Notes under the pieces: generated by a model | Told to the model about the DNA's origin: nothing | Databases searched by the model: none | What the model saw: only the letters and a program-made list of their open reading frames with translations | Assembly: GCA_037039685.1 (NCBI GenBank) | Contig: JAWNGF010000012.1 | Coordinates: forward strand, 744,001-808,000 | Origin: Ceratobasidium sp. AG-K | Lineage: Eukaryota > Basidiomycota > Agaricomycetes > Cantharellales > Ceratobasidiaceae | Reading direction: 5' to 3' | DNA: 64,000 bases | Program-made: the position numbers and the translations under genes | Shown here: positions 35,982 to 47,805 of the stretch, piece after piece | Numbering within the stretch: position 1 is the stretch's first letter | Layout of the letters: every line of letters begins with the position of its first letter

Positions 35982-38900
35982 GTGCCCATGCCATTCTTTC
36001 TGGTGAGATGTTCACCAAGTTTGATATTCTGATTTTTTCCAACCCATGGTGGGGCCCTATTGGGAACGCCCAGGACGACCATGACCTGTTCCAACGCCTT
36101 TATGGTGCAACTGCTACTTGGCAGTGGGATGTTTTCACTCCGCCTATCAACTTATCTGAGTTGGCACCATTGGTGATTGTGTATGTGCGCAAAGGCTGCA
36201 ACCTGCATGCGCATATACTTCCTGATGCGCCAGCCACTCATTATTATTTCTCCCTGGAAATTTCTCTGGGGAGTCTGGACTTCACTCTTATGCCTATTTA
36301 TTTTCACAGGAAGGAGCATGGGTCCGCCTTATGGGACTTCTTTGCACACCCCCACTATATGACCCCTACTCTGTTTGCAGGGGATTTCAACATCCAACAT
36401 AGAGACCTGGCCCAGTTCCCTGGTGCCAAGGGCACCACCTCCTTGTCTGGGAATGGCTTCCTGGCGTGGATTCACAACACCAATTCAGTCTTACATAATG
36501 ACCTCATGATTCACACAAGGGAGGGGAAGAATTCCAAATCCATCCTCAACTATACAATCTTGAACGCTTACCTCAACTCACATGACCTGGTCTCAAACTG
36601 GGATGTGGACTTTGGTCTGGGCCTTGGCTCGGATCATGCCGGCATCTCCTTTGACATCTCGGCACCAGGCCCCAACATTCCTTCTAAATCCAGAACCATC
36701 TACCATACTGACGAGTCCAGAAAGGATGAGTGGGTCTTGGCCTACAAGGTCTTGATGGATGAGTCACCCATACTCTTTGACGGTCCAGAAGATATCGAGA
36801 CCACAGTGCTCCAACTGTTGGAAGCAATGAACCAAGCCACTGAGCTCACCATGGAGAAAGTGGTCGTCAGGGAGCGCAAGGCCTGGGCCCCTTGGTGGAA
36901 TGAATCATGTGATGATGTGCTAGCTAACGTTGTCAGGCTCCAAAGAGCCAATGCTCCACTTGCAGATACCAAGGAGGCTTCCAGCCACCTCTGGTACTCT
37001 ATCAAAACTGCCAAGCACAATTTCTTTAACGAGATCTGTGCCACCGCCAACTCTGAAAACATATGGTCCATCAACCAATGGTACCGTGGTCGCAAGTCCT
37101 ACAACATCCCGTCCCTACGTCACATGGGCGGTATAGTGGCCACTGATGAACAGAAGGCAGAAGTGTTCAAAAGGACATTCTGCCCCAATGCCAATGTTCA
37201 GGTCTCTTCCAAAATTGTTGAGGCACTTCCACAGTGTCCCACCCTCCCCTTTCCCTGCATCTCAGCCAGCAAAATCAGGGACAACCTTTCTCAATGCCAC
37301 AACAAATCTGCACCCGGGGCTTTTGGCACAAACTACAGATCCCTTAAATGGGCGTTTGAGGCCACCCCTGACTCGTTTGTTTTGCTTTTTAATTCCTTCA
37401 TTACTAACGGCTATCATCCCAAGTGTTTTTGCTCTGCCATCATCACCCCAATCCCCAAACCCAACAGGTATGACTGGGCGGCTCCCAAATCATATCGGCC
37501 CATTTCACTGCTCGAGACAACCTCCAAACTGTTTGAACAGATAGTTGCTACTTGCATGTCAGCACTTGCTGGCAAGCATAGCCTCATACCGCTGGAGCAG
37601 TTTGGAGGACGTGACAAGTCCTTGTGCCTGGACGCTGGGCTGTTGCTCATTCACAACATTCATGCCACTCATGACCTCAAGAAAGGGATGTCTGTCATGC
37701 TGATGGACATCTCCGGCTATTTCAATAACATTGACCACTTTACCCTGGTCAAGATCTGCTCTCATTTTGGTTTCCCTGTTGGGGTCTGCAACTGGCTGCA
37801 GTCTTTCTTATCAGATCGCACCGCCGCATTTCGGCTCAACGGTGACATACTCTCCTTCTTCACTCTTGGCAATTGTGGTGTCCCACAAGGGTCCCCCTTA
37901 TCCCCCATTGTTTCTTCCCTCTATACTGCCCCCTTACTTGATCACCTCACAAGGGTGGACGGCGTATCTATATGCGCCTATATTGACGACCTTCTTATCA
38001 GTTGTATAGGATCCACTCAGAACATTAGGGTTGAGAATCTTGCCCACAATATTGGTTGCATTCAGGACGGCCTGAGGGACCTTGGTCTATCAGCTGAAAT
38101 GGACAAAACTGAACTCATCCACTTTGCTAAAAGCCCAAAGGACATGGCAACCAACTTGGAGGTCAGGCTTGGGCCTCGTGCCAAAGACATCCTGCACCCC
38201 AAGGATTGTGTCTGATGGCTAGGTTTTTTCCTAGACCGCCATCTTGATTTCAAAAAACATGTGACCCGGCTGTCCACACATGCCAAGTCCATCCTCAGTG
38301 GCATGCACATGTTGGGTAATACAGTTAGAGGCTTATCAGTCCGTCATGCCCGCACTTTAGTCAATGCCTGCATTATGCCTATTCTTACTTATGGCTTGTT
38401 GTTGTGGATTAGGTACCGGAACACCAAGTTGCTCTGCAAGATCCTTCAGACTGTCCAGAACAAGGCCTGCCGCTGGGTCACGGGGTCCTTCCGCACTGCC
38501 CCCACTGCGCCACTTCAACACATTGCCGCCTTACCACCCATCCACCATTGCATCAGCAGAGCTTCAGCTGGCTATGCCACCAAAATCCTCTTGCTACCCT
38601 TGTCCTCACATGTCTCTGGTCGTCTACCCCAAAACTTCAAGACCTCCTCACCCATGGTTTCACACCTGTCAACACAGTCACCCATCAATCACATTGCCAG
38701 CTTCACTCACCCCAAAGCTGAGCATCACATACCTTACCTCACGATGCTGTGGGAAGGCCTCAACCGTTTTGGAGATAGGGTCCAGGTCAACCTCCCTGGG
38801 GTTGCGGGCATGCCTTCGGAAAGGAAAGCCTACACCATGGTTCTGAAGCGTCACCTAGCACGTGATTGGGCTGGCAATACTTTGGAGCTGTATACAGATG

Positions 38901-39772
38901 GTTCTCACTTTGCAAACAACACAGGCCATAAAACCAGGTGGAGCTGGGTCTTGCTCAGGAACGGTTGGGAAATTTCCTTGGATAGTGGCGGTCTTGGGTG
39001 TAGGGTGACTAGCTATGACGGGGAGGCCTGGGCGCTTTCCCTGGGCCTAGCCAACACCTTACAGGTCATGCATGAGAACGACGACCAACATATACACATT
39101 CTATGCAATAACACCTCGCTGCTTCAGGCTCTCTCATCATGGGACCCCAAGGGTGCATCATCAGCCTTGGATTTGTCCAGGTGTGCTCTTCTTGATTTTC
39201 TCCCACTTCATGCGGACATGAACATTGAGCTCTCATGGGTCCCCTCTCACAAAGGAGTCTTTGGGAATGAACAGGTGGATAGGTTGGCCAAGAAGGCGGC
39301 CAAAGTGACCCCCACATTACGGTTCAATAGGTCTTCCAACTACATCAAACACCACGGAGGCAAGCAGCTCCTGAGGGATTGGAATTCCGATTGGGAGCAG
39401 TACAAGAAGTCTAATACCACGTCAATGGTGACGCAAGCCCTTGGCTTTCCGCCCAGACTGAAACTGCATCCTATCCATGACAAGCCGGGGCATCAAAGGG
39501 GCATCCATACACAGCTGATACAGGCCATTACTGGTCATGGTTGGCATGCCTCATTCCTTGCACGCATTGGATCCATCCCATCACCTGCATGCACTTGTGG
39601 CGCGCCGTCACAAACCATACCCCACATCTTCCAGGAGTGCCCTAAACACGCCCGCGGGAGATGGTTGTTAAAGCGCGTCAGCTGGTCTATGAACATGTCA
39701 TACCTCTTCTCAAAGTCTGTTGGTCTCAAGGCGGCTCTGGGGTTTCTGGCCTCAGAGAGGGTTGTCATTTAG

Positions 39773-39953
39773 CTACTTTCTTTACTTGTCTCTTCTGCTC
39801 TTCCTCCTTTTCTCTGTTCTCCTGTGTGCTGTTTTCCTATGCCTGGGCTGCCGTTTGTGTTTGGCTTTGTTGCAGTGTCTCCCTCATAGGAGGCCGCCTT
39901 ATAAATAGTATCCAAAATAAAATAAAAATAAAAATAAAAGCACCAGCACGTGA
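39773..39953 (+). other. LINE-B 3' UTR, A-rich tail and right target duplication
   Basis: A T-rich 3' UTR follows the ORF2 stop. The tail is CCAAAATAAAATAAAAATAA and continues as AAAATA units to 39939. Then comes GCACCAGCACGTGA (39940-39953), the right copy of the 14-bp duplication. Confidence 0.85.
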
Positions 39954-40762
39954 TATGGTCATCTGGCCAATCAGGTCGCTTGATGGCTGCCAAGTGTGAC
40001 ATCTCATGTGTTGTCGTCTGTTACAGCCCTGTCACTCTCCTTGTTGTCCTCATCCATGGCCCTATTGTGTTCCTTTATGCCACTGAAGAACTGTGCTATA
40101 AGATATGTCTAGAGCTTACCCAGTGTCTCTTAAACACTGTTCAGTGACTTCTTGAGCTATTTGGCGTGCACCACGTTGAGCATCACTGGGGCCACTGAGT
40201 TCACAGGTTTGCTCTTCTGCATACAGCCTTGCAGCCGTGGCTTCAAGATCCCGTTATGTCTGCTTTTGCTTGCGTTGAACTGCCTGCTTTGGCAACGCAC
40301 GTCTGACCATCTGGAACAACACAGCAGAATCAAGGGAAGCAGAAGATGGAAAGCAAGATGGTTGGCAATGTGACTTGCATTGCTGACTAATGCTCAATAT
40401 GACAGTTCCTGTGACCACAACCTTATGCAACACAACATTAGCTGGCGGATTGCAGGGTGTTATCACTACATCAAGCAACAGGCCAAGATGACAAAACAGT
40501 GTTGTTTATATTGACACTCTATTATCAATCCTGTATGAGAGAAGTTACCAATGGAATGACCACATTGGTTGTGTCACACTACACATCCACCCGATAGAAT
40601 TGGAGTCAAACTTGTTCAAAATGTATTATGACACTTCTCAGTGAAGTGAACATCGATTTAGCATTCAGGTGTATTTATTAGCGAATTTTAGAGCCGATTT
40701 TGAAAGATTTTTCCTTGTGGTGTTTCAAGGAGTGGTATGGTGCAAGGATTGGTAAACCACTG
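39954..40762. other. Right part of element C
   Basis: No ORF of interest. It ends in the inverted copy of the element C terminus (40738-40762) and then TA. Confidence 0.55.
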
Positions 40763-40775
40763 TAGCATCTTGCTA

Positions 40776-41315
40776 CAGTCGAGCCCCTCAACATAGATAC
40801 TGATGGGAATTTAAATATGCAAGTTTATCTATCTCAAGGGGATTCTCACAACATGTGCAAGCACGTTGGATAAGCCTGCTTTTGGTTAGCTTTCTCATCT
40901 AACCTTCCTTTTAGAGAGACAAATGTATCGATTAAAAATGTAGTTTGTAACCAGATAAAACTACATATGAGACTTAGGCTATAATCAATTCTATTTGCGA
41001 TCTCCTCATTGGTCTCTTCATGCTCAGTCAACGGGTCTGAGTCTAGAAGATCAAGCCTATTCTGAAACCTTGGGGCCATACAACTACATCGCATATATGC
41101 TCTGGCAGTTAGCTAAAACCGGGTGGTAGGAATTACTGTATATTTAACATGTATTTACTGTGTGTTTACTGCGTGTTTACTGCGCATACATCATGGCGGC
41201 TGTGCCATTATTTGGAAACGGGTGGCACATTTCCAATGACATTTGGGGAGCAAGGAACCTGGTGCTTCCGGCAGTTTATCTATGTTTGAGGGATTTATTT
41301 GGAGGGGTTTGACTG
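40776..41315. mobile_element. 540-bp pogo/Tc1-like MITE
   Basis: The left end is CAGTCGAGCCCCTCAACATA. The inverted right end reads CAGTCAAACCCCTCC and then AAACATAGATA. TA lies on both sides (40774-40775 and 41316-41317). Ends starting CAGTC with a TA duplication are typical of pogo/Fot-like elements. The interior has short GTGTTTACTG repeats near 41150-41185 and no transposase. It starts 13 bp after the right end of element C. Confidence 0.75.
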
Positions 41316-41449
41316 TACTTTCTCAAGGTTTGACAATCTCAATTTGAATATATGTGTGACAATTTGGTCTAGGAAATGCAATGAATTACCATAATGCGTG
41401 ACACTGATAGAGCTAGCATTACAATTTTTGTGCAGCAGACCCCAGTTCC

Positions 41450-43397
41450 GTGATCACGCTCACTCATGATCTCCAAATCCAAGATCATGTCCGAGACGGC
41501 TTATGCCAACTCAACATGGCATTCCTGACCACCATCACAGTCATCTCCCATGCTATCGTGACAGTGATTTTCAACGACTGGCCAGACGGGTTAATTGAGC
41601 GTATCTTTATACTTTTGGATCCATGGGGTACCGCAAGGTGTTGACAAGTAAGTACCCATTTTTCATCTTTCTGGCATGTTTGGTGGTAGCCTTCTATCAG
41701 TCTAATATGCTTCACTTACCTATGTCAGCCATATCTTGAAGAAGATAATTGCAAAATCATTGCCTCTTGCTTATATCCTTGCTGTTGGTTCTCTGGGGTA
41801 CACCTTACCAGTCTCACCTCGATCAGACCTAAGACTCGCTGAGAATTTGGAGCTACTGCATCGACACCGTTTAAACTGGGCCAGCCTGGAAACCTTCAAC
41901 TGGCCAGGTATTCCCTCAAATTTGCTGTGTCTGAGACAGACAAATATGTCAATGGAGTGTTTGTTCAAGCAACCTCGGCTTTGGAGAGCCCAGTGTATTT
42001 TGATAGCCTACATTTCTATCAGCTTCCATCAAATAATCTGGGCACAGGTTCAAGGAGTGGAGTCTCAGTGGTTTAGGACTACATCTGAACTCTTTTGCAA
42101 CTGAGTCAAACCTGGATTCACTTGTGCTGTTTGAGATATCGGATTTAGCAGCCATGATCACATTTCCCCAATCCCATTTCAAGCTACACTTGCAGGCGAC
42201 AAACGACAACCGGCCACGTTGGAAAGCGCTCATGTCTGCTATGGACCTGGATTTTGGAGAGTATTTCCCACAAAATGAGGAGGCTGAATGTAATTTCACA
42301 CTACGTTCAGTGGAAATTTCAGGAGCTTTGCTTGTGGTCTTCTAGGAACCACATTTAATGATTTCATGTTGTGGGCCATGGTATGGGACTGGTGTAGGGG
42401 GGTCAAGGTTACGGTGGGTTGCTATCCTCTACGAGTGCACACATTTATTGCTCTAATTGGAGAACTTGTGCCCCTTGAATTGCTGGATTGGATACAGCGG
42501 GTGCTTTGTCCGTACAAAACCTCCTCACTTGCTCTGCTATCCAATTTGACAATAGTCATTCCACAATATTACATGTCATACAAGGACATATCAGAGCAGC
42601 CTGACATACTTGTCCATAATACCTATGACTCGCTTGATGTTTATACCTTTGATCCCTGTTGTGATTCATCTGTGCTGCCAAGTCTCATGCAGTCATTTAC
42701 TCTCCCAGAATTACTTGACAGGTCTACAGGGTCTTGTGTAGAAATCCATTCTAGTTTGACTGGTCAATCGGCCCACTATGCTGGGATAGAAAAACAGAAG
42801 GTCTACAACCCTTTGCCTAGCCAACCTGCGTTTTATATCACTATTAAGTCATATATAGCACCTCCAGCATGGTCTTTTGGCAGAACCCCTGTACGAATGG
42901 ATTGGGCCCGGTACATTTAGCTGCACTTTACATTCCTTCCAGTGTGTTGCTTGACCAGGCCTATCACAATTGCATAGACACGCTAGATTCTTCTTGCCCA
43001 AACCTGCCAATAAAAATCCCTTGGGACATGTGGGCTCACCGTACCACCTGGATTGATCATAGCATCCTTGAAATATGGGAGTACACCAACAAAGTAGACT
43101 TTATCATGGACACCAAATGGTTGAGCCTTGGAAGGCCACCTCGCCAGACAACATCTCCGATATACTAGTTATTGATGTGAACAGAGAAAACTTGCATTAC
43201 AGAGGACTTGGTGCCTCTTCTGAAGAATTTCAACTAGACAGAGTATACATACCTATTGCAAGTGGTCAGGGCAACAACAATAATCCTGGACACAAAGTAT
43301 TTTGCCAAGGGTGGACCTCTGCTCAAACCAACTATATTGAGATACTTTTTTGTATTGAAGATGATGCCAACAATCCCCAATTTCTGGTTGGTTAATC
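41450..43397 (+). pseudogene. Decayed F-box-type gene
   Basis: An F-box-like start (NDWPDGLIERIFILLDPWGTAR) is followed by an in-frame TGA at about 41641, just before a GTAAGT donor (41647) and a CAG acceptor near 41730. The next part (LKKIIAKSLPLAYILAVGSLGYTLP, then LRLAENLELLHRHRLNWASLETFNW) matches the helical linker after the F-box in many Agaricomycete proteins, which recruit substrates to SCF ubiquitin ligases. Later open blocks are at 42124-42345, 42366-42920 and 43075-43395 and are joined only through stops or uncertain introns. The 3' end is displaced by CACTG-2 at 43404. I call it a pseudogene; an intron-rich gene with one stop remains possible. Confidence 0.5.
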
Positions 43398-43944
43398 GTG
43401 GATCACTGTGGACCCCCCACGTCCGGACAATCCAGTGGCAGAAAATCCGCAAGTGGCCGTGGGACCGTCCAGGGGAAAACTCTGGCATGGTGCACTATGG
43501 CGGGTCATAGGGACTTTCCTCCGGACTGGCAGCAAAATCCGGACCCACGTATGGTCCAGAGGTCCAGACAGTCTGGGATTTTCTTCCCCATCTGGGTTTG
43601 CCAACTACCCACTTCTCCCGGATTGTTTGCAAGTCACTCTTGAATAAGTGTACAAATTTTTATAATACAAATAACATTGTAAATACACACTAATATGATC
43701 TGATTAATATATTTGGATGGTCCATAGGAAAAGACCAGCAAGTCCATAGGAAAAGTGCGTTGTGGGGGAAGTCCGGGGGTAACATACGGGGGATCCAAAA
43801 GGAAAGCTGGGAGAGTCTGAGAGGAATTCTAGGATGGGCCAGTTGAAGCTATGCAAATGGAAATACAAATTGGGGGCATCTGTGGGAATCCGAGGGTAAA
43901 GCGCAATAGGTCCAGGAGCTTGTCGCAGATTGTCTGGGGGATGG

Positions 43945-44355
43945 TGTCCTGACTTGGGTCAATTAGGTATATAAGGTTAAGGGGTTCAACTTAGACAAGT
44001 CTTAGAACCCAAGGAGTAGTGATAGTAAGAGGATTTGATTGAGCAAGTCCTAGTGGAGAGGAGGTCAAGCCTTGTCGTTAACTGGCTTGACCTCTGGGTT
44101 TATATACATGAGGGATCAAAGCCACGTCATCATCTATCAGTGTGGGAAAGCCAAGTACAACCAATGATAGGCGAGATAAGAGATATGACTCAACATTCTG
44201 GAAGTTCTGGAAGCATCACCAATATCAAATGGAAAGACAAATACATCACATGATACAAGTTAAGCGCCAGAGGACATTTGTACCAAAAAAGGAAAGTGTT
44301 CGGAAAAAAAGATGTAAAATCAGAATAAAATGTCTGAGCTTAGTCAGCTCAGACA
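43945..44355 (-). repeat. 3' LTR of LTR-1
   Basis: 411 bp. Read on plus it starts TGTCCTGACTTGGG and ends AGCTCAGACA; the last part has lost one base relative to the other copies (GCTCATGACA). Confidence 0.9.
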
Positions 44356-44365
44356 TTACCCCCTC

Positions 44366-47300
44366 CTAAGGGCCTGGCGCGGTGGGGTGGAGTTTGTGAA
44401 ATTTATCAACCAGTTCAGGAGCGTTCTTGAGATCTTCCTTTGATTGCCAAGAGTTGTCTCCATGAGAGTATCCTTTCCACTTGACGTAATAGTGGAGTTG
44501 ATGGCGGATTTTCTTGGAATTAAGGATCTCTTTGACTTCCCATTGTTCTTCTCCTTCTTGTGTGACAATAGGGGGTGGTTGAGCGGGTTCGCGGCCATGG
44601 GGATCAGAGTGGAATTTTTTGAGCAGCATGACATGGAAGACAGGATGAATCTTCATTGATTTTGGTAATTCCAGTCTAAAGGCATGAGTCCCTACTTTTT
44701 CCATTACTTTGTAAGGGCCTAAAACTTTGTGGGAGAGTTTTACTGAGGGTCTGTCTGTGGAAATGTTCTGATGATTAAGCCAGATTTTATCTCCCGGGTT
44801 TATCTATTCTGGTTCTTTGGCTCCTTTATCAAAGTAGTGTTTATTGGACTGATTTGCTAGAATGAGGGCGGCTTCAACTTCGTCGTATCCTTTCAACAGG
44901 AATTCTGCATGGGCATCAGCTTCAGGAACAGTATAGTCTGATTCTTCCCCAATGTTCATTCTAGGGTTGAAACCCTGGCAGATTTGGAAAGGGGTTTTGC
45001 CAGTGGATGCTTGGATTCCATTGTTGTAAGCAAATTCTGCCATAGGGAGCAGGGCCACCCAGTCGTTTTGCCTATGGTTGACAAAAGCTCTGATTAAGAT
45101 TTCAATGACTTGGTTTGCCTGTTCTGACTGTCCTTCTGTCCTTGGATGATAGGCTGTGCTGAAGGTAGGTTTTACGTCCAACCGTTTGTACAGATGCCTA
45201 ATGAACTTTGAGTTGAAAGTGGATCCTCTATCCAAGACTGTTGCTTTTGGGGTGCCGTGAAGTTTCCAAATGTTTGCAACAAAGATATTGGCTATGTCTA
45301 CTGCTGTGGCCGTTGATCTGCAAGGGAGATAGTGTGCCATCTTGGAGAACCAATCTACCACTGTCAAGATTGCATCATATCCTTCTGATTCTGGGAGCCC
45401 TACAATCATGTTGTAGGAGATCTCTTCCCAAGGTTGCTCAGGAATATGTAAAGGACGCAGTAGTCCTGTGGGGAGTTGGTTCAATGGTTTAACTTGAATG
45501 CATGTTTTGCAGTGTGACACATAAGAGTTGACAAATTTCTTCATGGTTGGCCAGTAGTAAGTTCTTGAGACCAATTCCAATGTTCTTGCTTGTCCAGGAT
45601 GCCCAGCTGTAATATTGTCATGGCGTGATTCCAATATTAGGTTTCTGACGGTTTCATCCTTGGGGACAAAGATCTTTCCTTTGAACATTAGGAGTCCTTC
45701 TCTGTATTCCCAATCTTTGACTTTTTCTCCGTTTCTCAGCTTATTGTGGGCTTTTTCTAATCTGGGATCTTTGAGGATTGCTTCTCTGATTAGATCGTTA
45801 ATCTCCTGGTCAGGGATAATAGCCAAAATAAAAATGTCTGGTTTGAGGAGAACTTGGTTCTCTACCCCCCCCAAAGGTTCTAGGTCATATCGCCTCAAGA
45901 GAATGTCTGCTTTTTTGTTTTGGTTTCCTGGCCTGTACAAGATTTGGAAGTTGAAGTCCACCAAGAAATTCATCCAGCGGATTTGGCGTTGGTTCAATTG
46001 TTTGGATGAAGAGAAGTATTCCAAATTTTTGTGATCTGTTATTACTTGAATGGCTTTTTCTGTGCCTTGAAGTAAGTGGCGCCATTCTTTGAAGGCTCTA
46101 ATGATTGCTAACAGTTCTTTGTCAAAAATGTCATAGTTTTGTTCAGCCAGATTCAGTGATTTAGAAAGAAAAGCTACAGGGTGTAATTTCCCTTCTTCAT
46201 CCTTCTGAGATAAAACTGCTCCTGTGGCAAATCCCGACGCATCTGCTTCAAGGAAAAATTCCTTATTTTGATTGGGCTGCATCATTACAGGTGCCACCTT
46301 AAGAGCTTCTTTGAGTGCATTCATGGCCTCTTGTTCTTTGCTTGTCCACTGCCACTTTCGATCCTTCTTAAGTAGGTTATATAGAGGTCTGGCTTTGCCG
46401 GCAAAGTCTTGAATGAATCTTCAATAAAAATTGACGAATCCTAGGAACTCTTGAACTTGTTTGACATTCTTGGGTGCTTTCCAATTCATAGCCACCGTGA
46501 CCTTTTCCTGATCCGTTTCGATTCCTTTATTGGAAATGACCAATCCTACCCAGTCCAGTTTGGTTTGATGGAACTTGCATTTCCTTAATTTTGCAACTAA
46601 CTTGTGTTCCGTTAGTCTTCTTAGCACCTCTTTCATGTGTCCTGGATGATCTTTGACTTGTTTGGAAAACACAAAGATATCATCAATGTATACGAGTATG
46701 AAAACCCCCATAATGTCCCTGAATATAGAGTTCATTAGGGACTGGAAGCTTGATGGAGCGTTTTTGAGACCAAAGGGCATGACTTTCCATTCATACATGC
46801 CGTATTGAGTTTTGAATGCTGTTTTCCATTCATGGCCTGCTGCTATTTGGGTTTGATGGAATCCCTGTGCCAAGTCTAGAGTGGTGCCAATGACAAATCC
46901 TTCCAGGGCCCTTAACCATTGGTCCAGTAGAGGTATTCCACTTGCGTTGAATTTGCATAGCAAATTCACATATCTGTAGTCAACGCAAAAGCGTAACTCT
47001 GGGTTGTTTGGATCTTCTGGATGTGGTTTTTTGACAAATAGAACCGGGGAAGCCAAAGGAGACTTAGAAATCTGAATGTGTCCCCTTCAGATAAGGGTTT
47101 CTAGTACTTTCTTCGTTTCTTTGTCTTCAGCTGGGGATGTTTTGTAAATAGGGCCATGCTTTAGTTTAGCTTCTGGTAGGAGGTCAAGCGTAATGTCAGT
47201 TGGCCTGTGAGGTGGGAGTTCTTCTAATCTGGACTCGTCAAATACATCTGCAAACTCTTTGTATTCCTCTGGTAATGTAGTTTCGGCTGCAATTTGGAGT

Positions 47301-47764
47301 GTAGATGGGATTTCTAGGCAGTTTTTTGAGCAGAATTTGCTTGTGTATGCAATTGTCCTATTTTTCCAATTAATTTGTGGGTTATGTTTCTTGAGCCATG
47401 ACATCCCAAGTATGATGGGGTGTCTTCCAATGTTTGTGACATGACATTCTATTTCACTGGAATGTGTTCCCATGACAAGTTTAAATTTGGTATAGTGGGT
47501 GACTTTTCCAGATGAAACTTCTCTTCTGTCTATAACTCGCAGAGTCTTTGGTTTTTTGTGTTGGAAAAGGGGAAGGTTTGCCCCTTTTGCTAGGGAAGGG
47601 TTGATGAAACAGGAGGTTGCGCCGCAATTGAGGAGTGCTTGTCCAGAGAATTTTTTTGATTTGTTAACTGACTTAGAATCAGGAGCCGTAGCTAGTGGAT
47701 GAGCGGTGAAATCAAGGTATAATTGGTTTTCATTTGATATTAACATGATTTCCAGTTCATCCAT
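44366..47764 (-). pseudogene. LTR-1 pol: protease, RT, RNase H, integrase, chromodomain
   Basis: The frame is 1,132 codons from MDELEIMLIS (47764) to the stop at 44366. The protease reads LLNCGATSCF, with the catalytic Asp changed to Asn (LTR-2 keeps Asp). RT has DLAQGFHQ, MPFGLKNAPSSFQ and an intact YIDD. RNase H shows EADASGFATG and DHKNLEYF. Integrase has an HHCC finger (HDNITAGHPGQ...CKTCIQ) and catalytic VVDWFSKMAH, DRGSTFNSKF, HPRTEGQSE. A chromodomain (VKEILNSKKIRHQLHYYVKWKGYS) is C-terminal. Stops are TGA at about 47087 (CGA in LTR-2), TGA at about 46421 (shared with LTR-2) and TAG at about 44804. Confidence 0.9.
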
Positions 47765-47805
47765 ATTACTAGCTAATATATCCCCAAGTACTTGGCTCCT
47801 TAATA

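Larger units (their letters stand above)
28622..39772 (+). pseudogene. LINE-B ORF2: endonuclease - RT - RNase H, split by LTR-3
   Basis: The ORF starts at ATG 28622 (MPEDPQVLQQ) and is cut at 28750 by LTR-3, resuming at 35987 in frame. An APE-type endonuclease comes first: LQLNIAKLSF, SNPWWGPIGN, FAGDFNIQHRD and LGSDHAGISF. The RT follows with PIPKPNRYDWAAPKSYRPIS, LMDISGYFNNIDH (motif A), VPQGSPLSPI (motif B) and AYIDDLLIS (catalytic box). RNase H has ELYTDGSHFANN, DGEAWALSL and SWVPSHKGVFGNEQVD; its third Asp reads Asn in HILCNNTSL. A C-terminal CTCGAPSQTIPHIFQEC cluster is typical of Tad LINEs. One TGA interrupts the frame at 38213, at a place where Arg (CGA) is expected. Otherwise it is open to 39772. 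Confidence 0.88.
10370..39939 (+). mobile_element. LINE-B: Tad-like non-LTR retrotransposon with nested insertions
   Basis: GCACCAGCACGTGA stands at 10356-10369 and again at 39940-39953, directly after an A-rich tail (AAAATA repeats). This 14-bp target duplication fixes both ends. The parts are a 5' leader (10370-10400 and 20848-20852), ORF1 (20853-20937 then 25899-28627), ORF2 (28622-28750 then 35987-39772) and a 3' UTR with tail. Removing the insertions leaves about 6.9 kb, normal for a two-ORF Tad-clade LINE. The insertions are three TA elements in the leader, LINE-A in ORF1 and LTR-3 in ORF2. LINE-B carries stops and frameshifts and is dead. Confidence 0.85.
10153..40762. mobile_element. 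Outer TA-flanked TIR transposon (element C), split by LINE-B
   Basis: CAGTGGTTTACCAATCCTTG plus five further bases (10153-10177) is exactly inverted at 40738-40762. TA stands immediately outside both ends (10151-10152 and 40763-40764). Without LINE-B the element is about 1,030 bp: 217 bp on the left and about 810 bp on the right. TA target duplication and CAGTG ends fit the Tc1/mariner group. No transposase ORF is visible, so it is probably non-autonomous. The LINE-B insertion is the reason the two ends now lie 30 kb apart. Confidence 0.7.

Noticed and set aside
43404..43944. Independent short transposon
   Set aside because: Sequence resumes at 50893 and 58131 in the same order as CACTG-1, so it is one element split by insertions.
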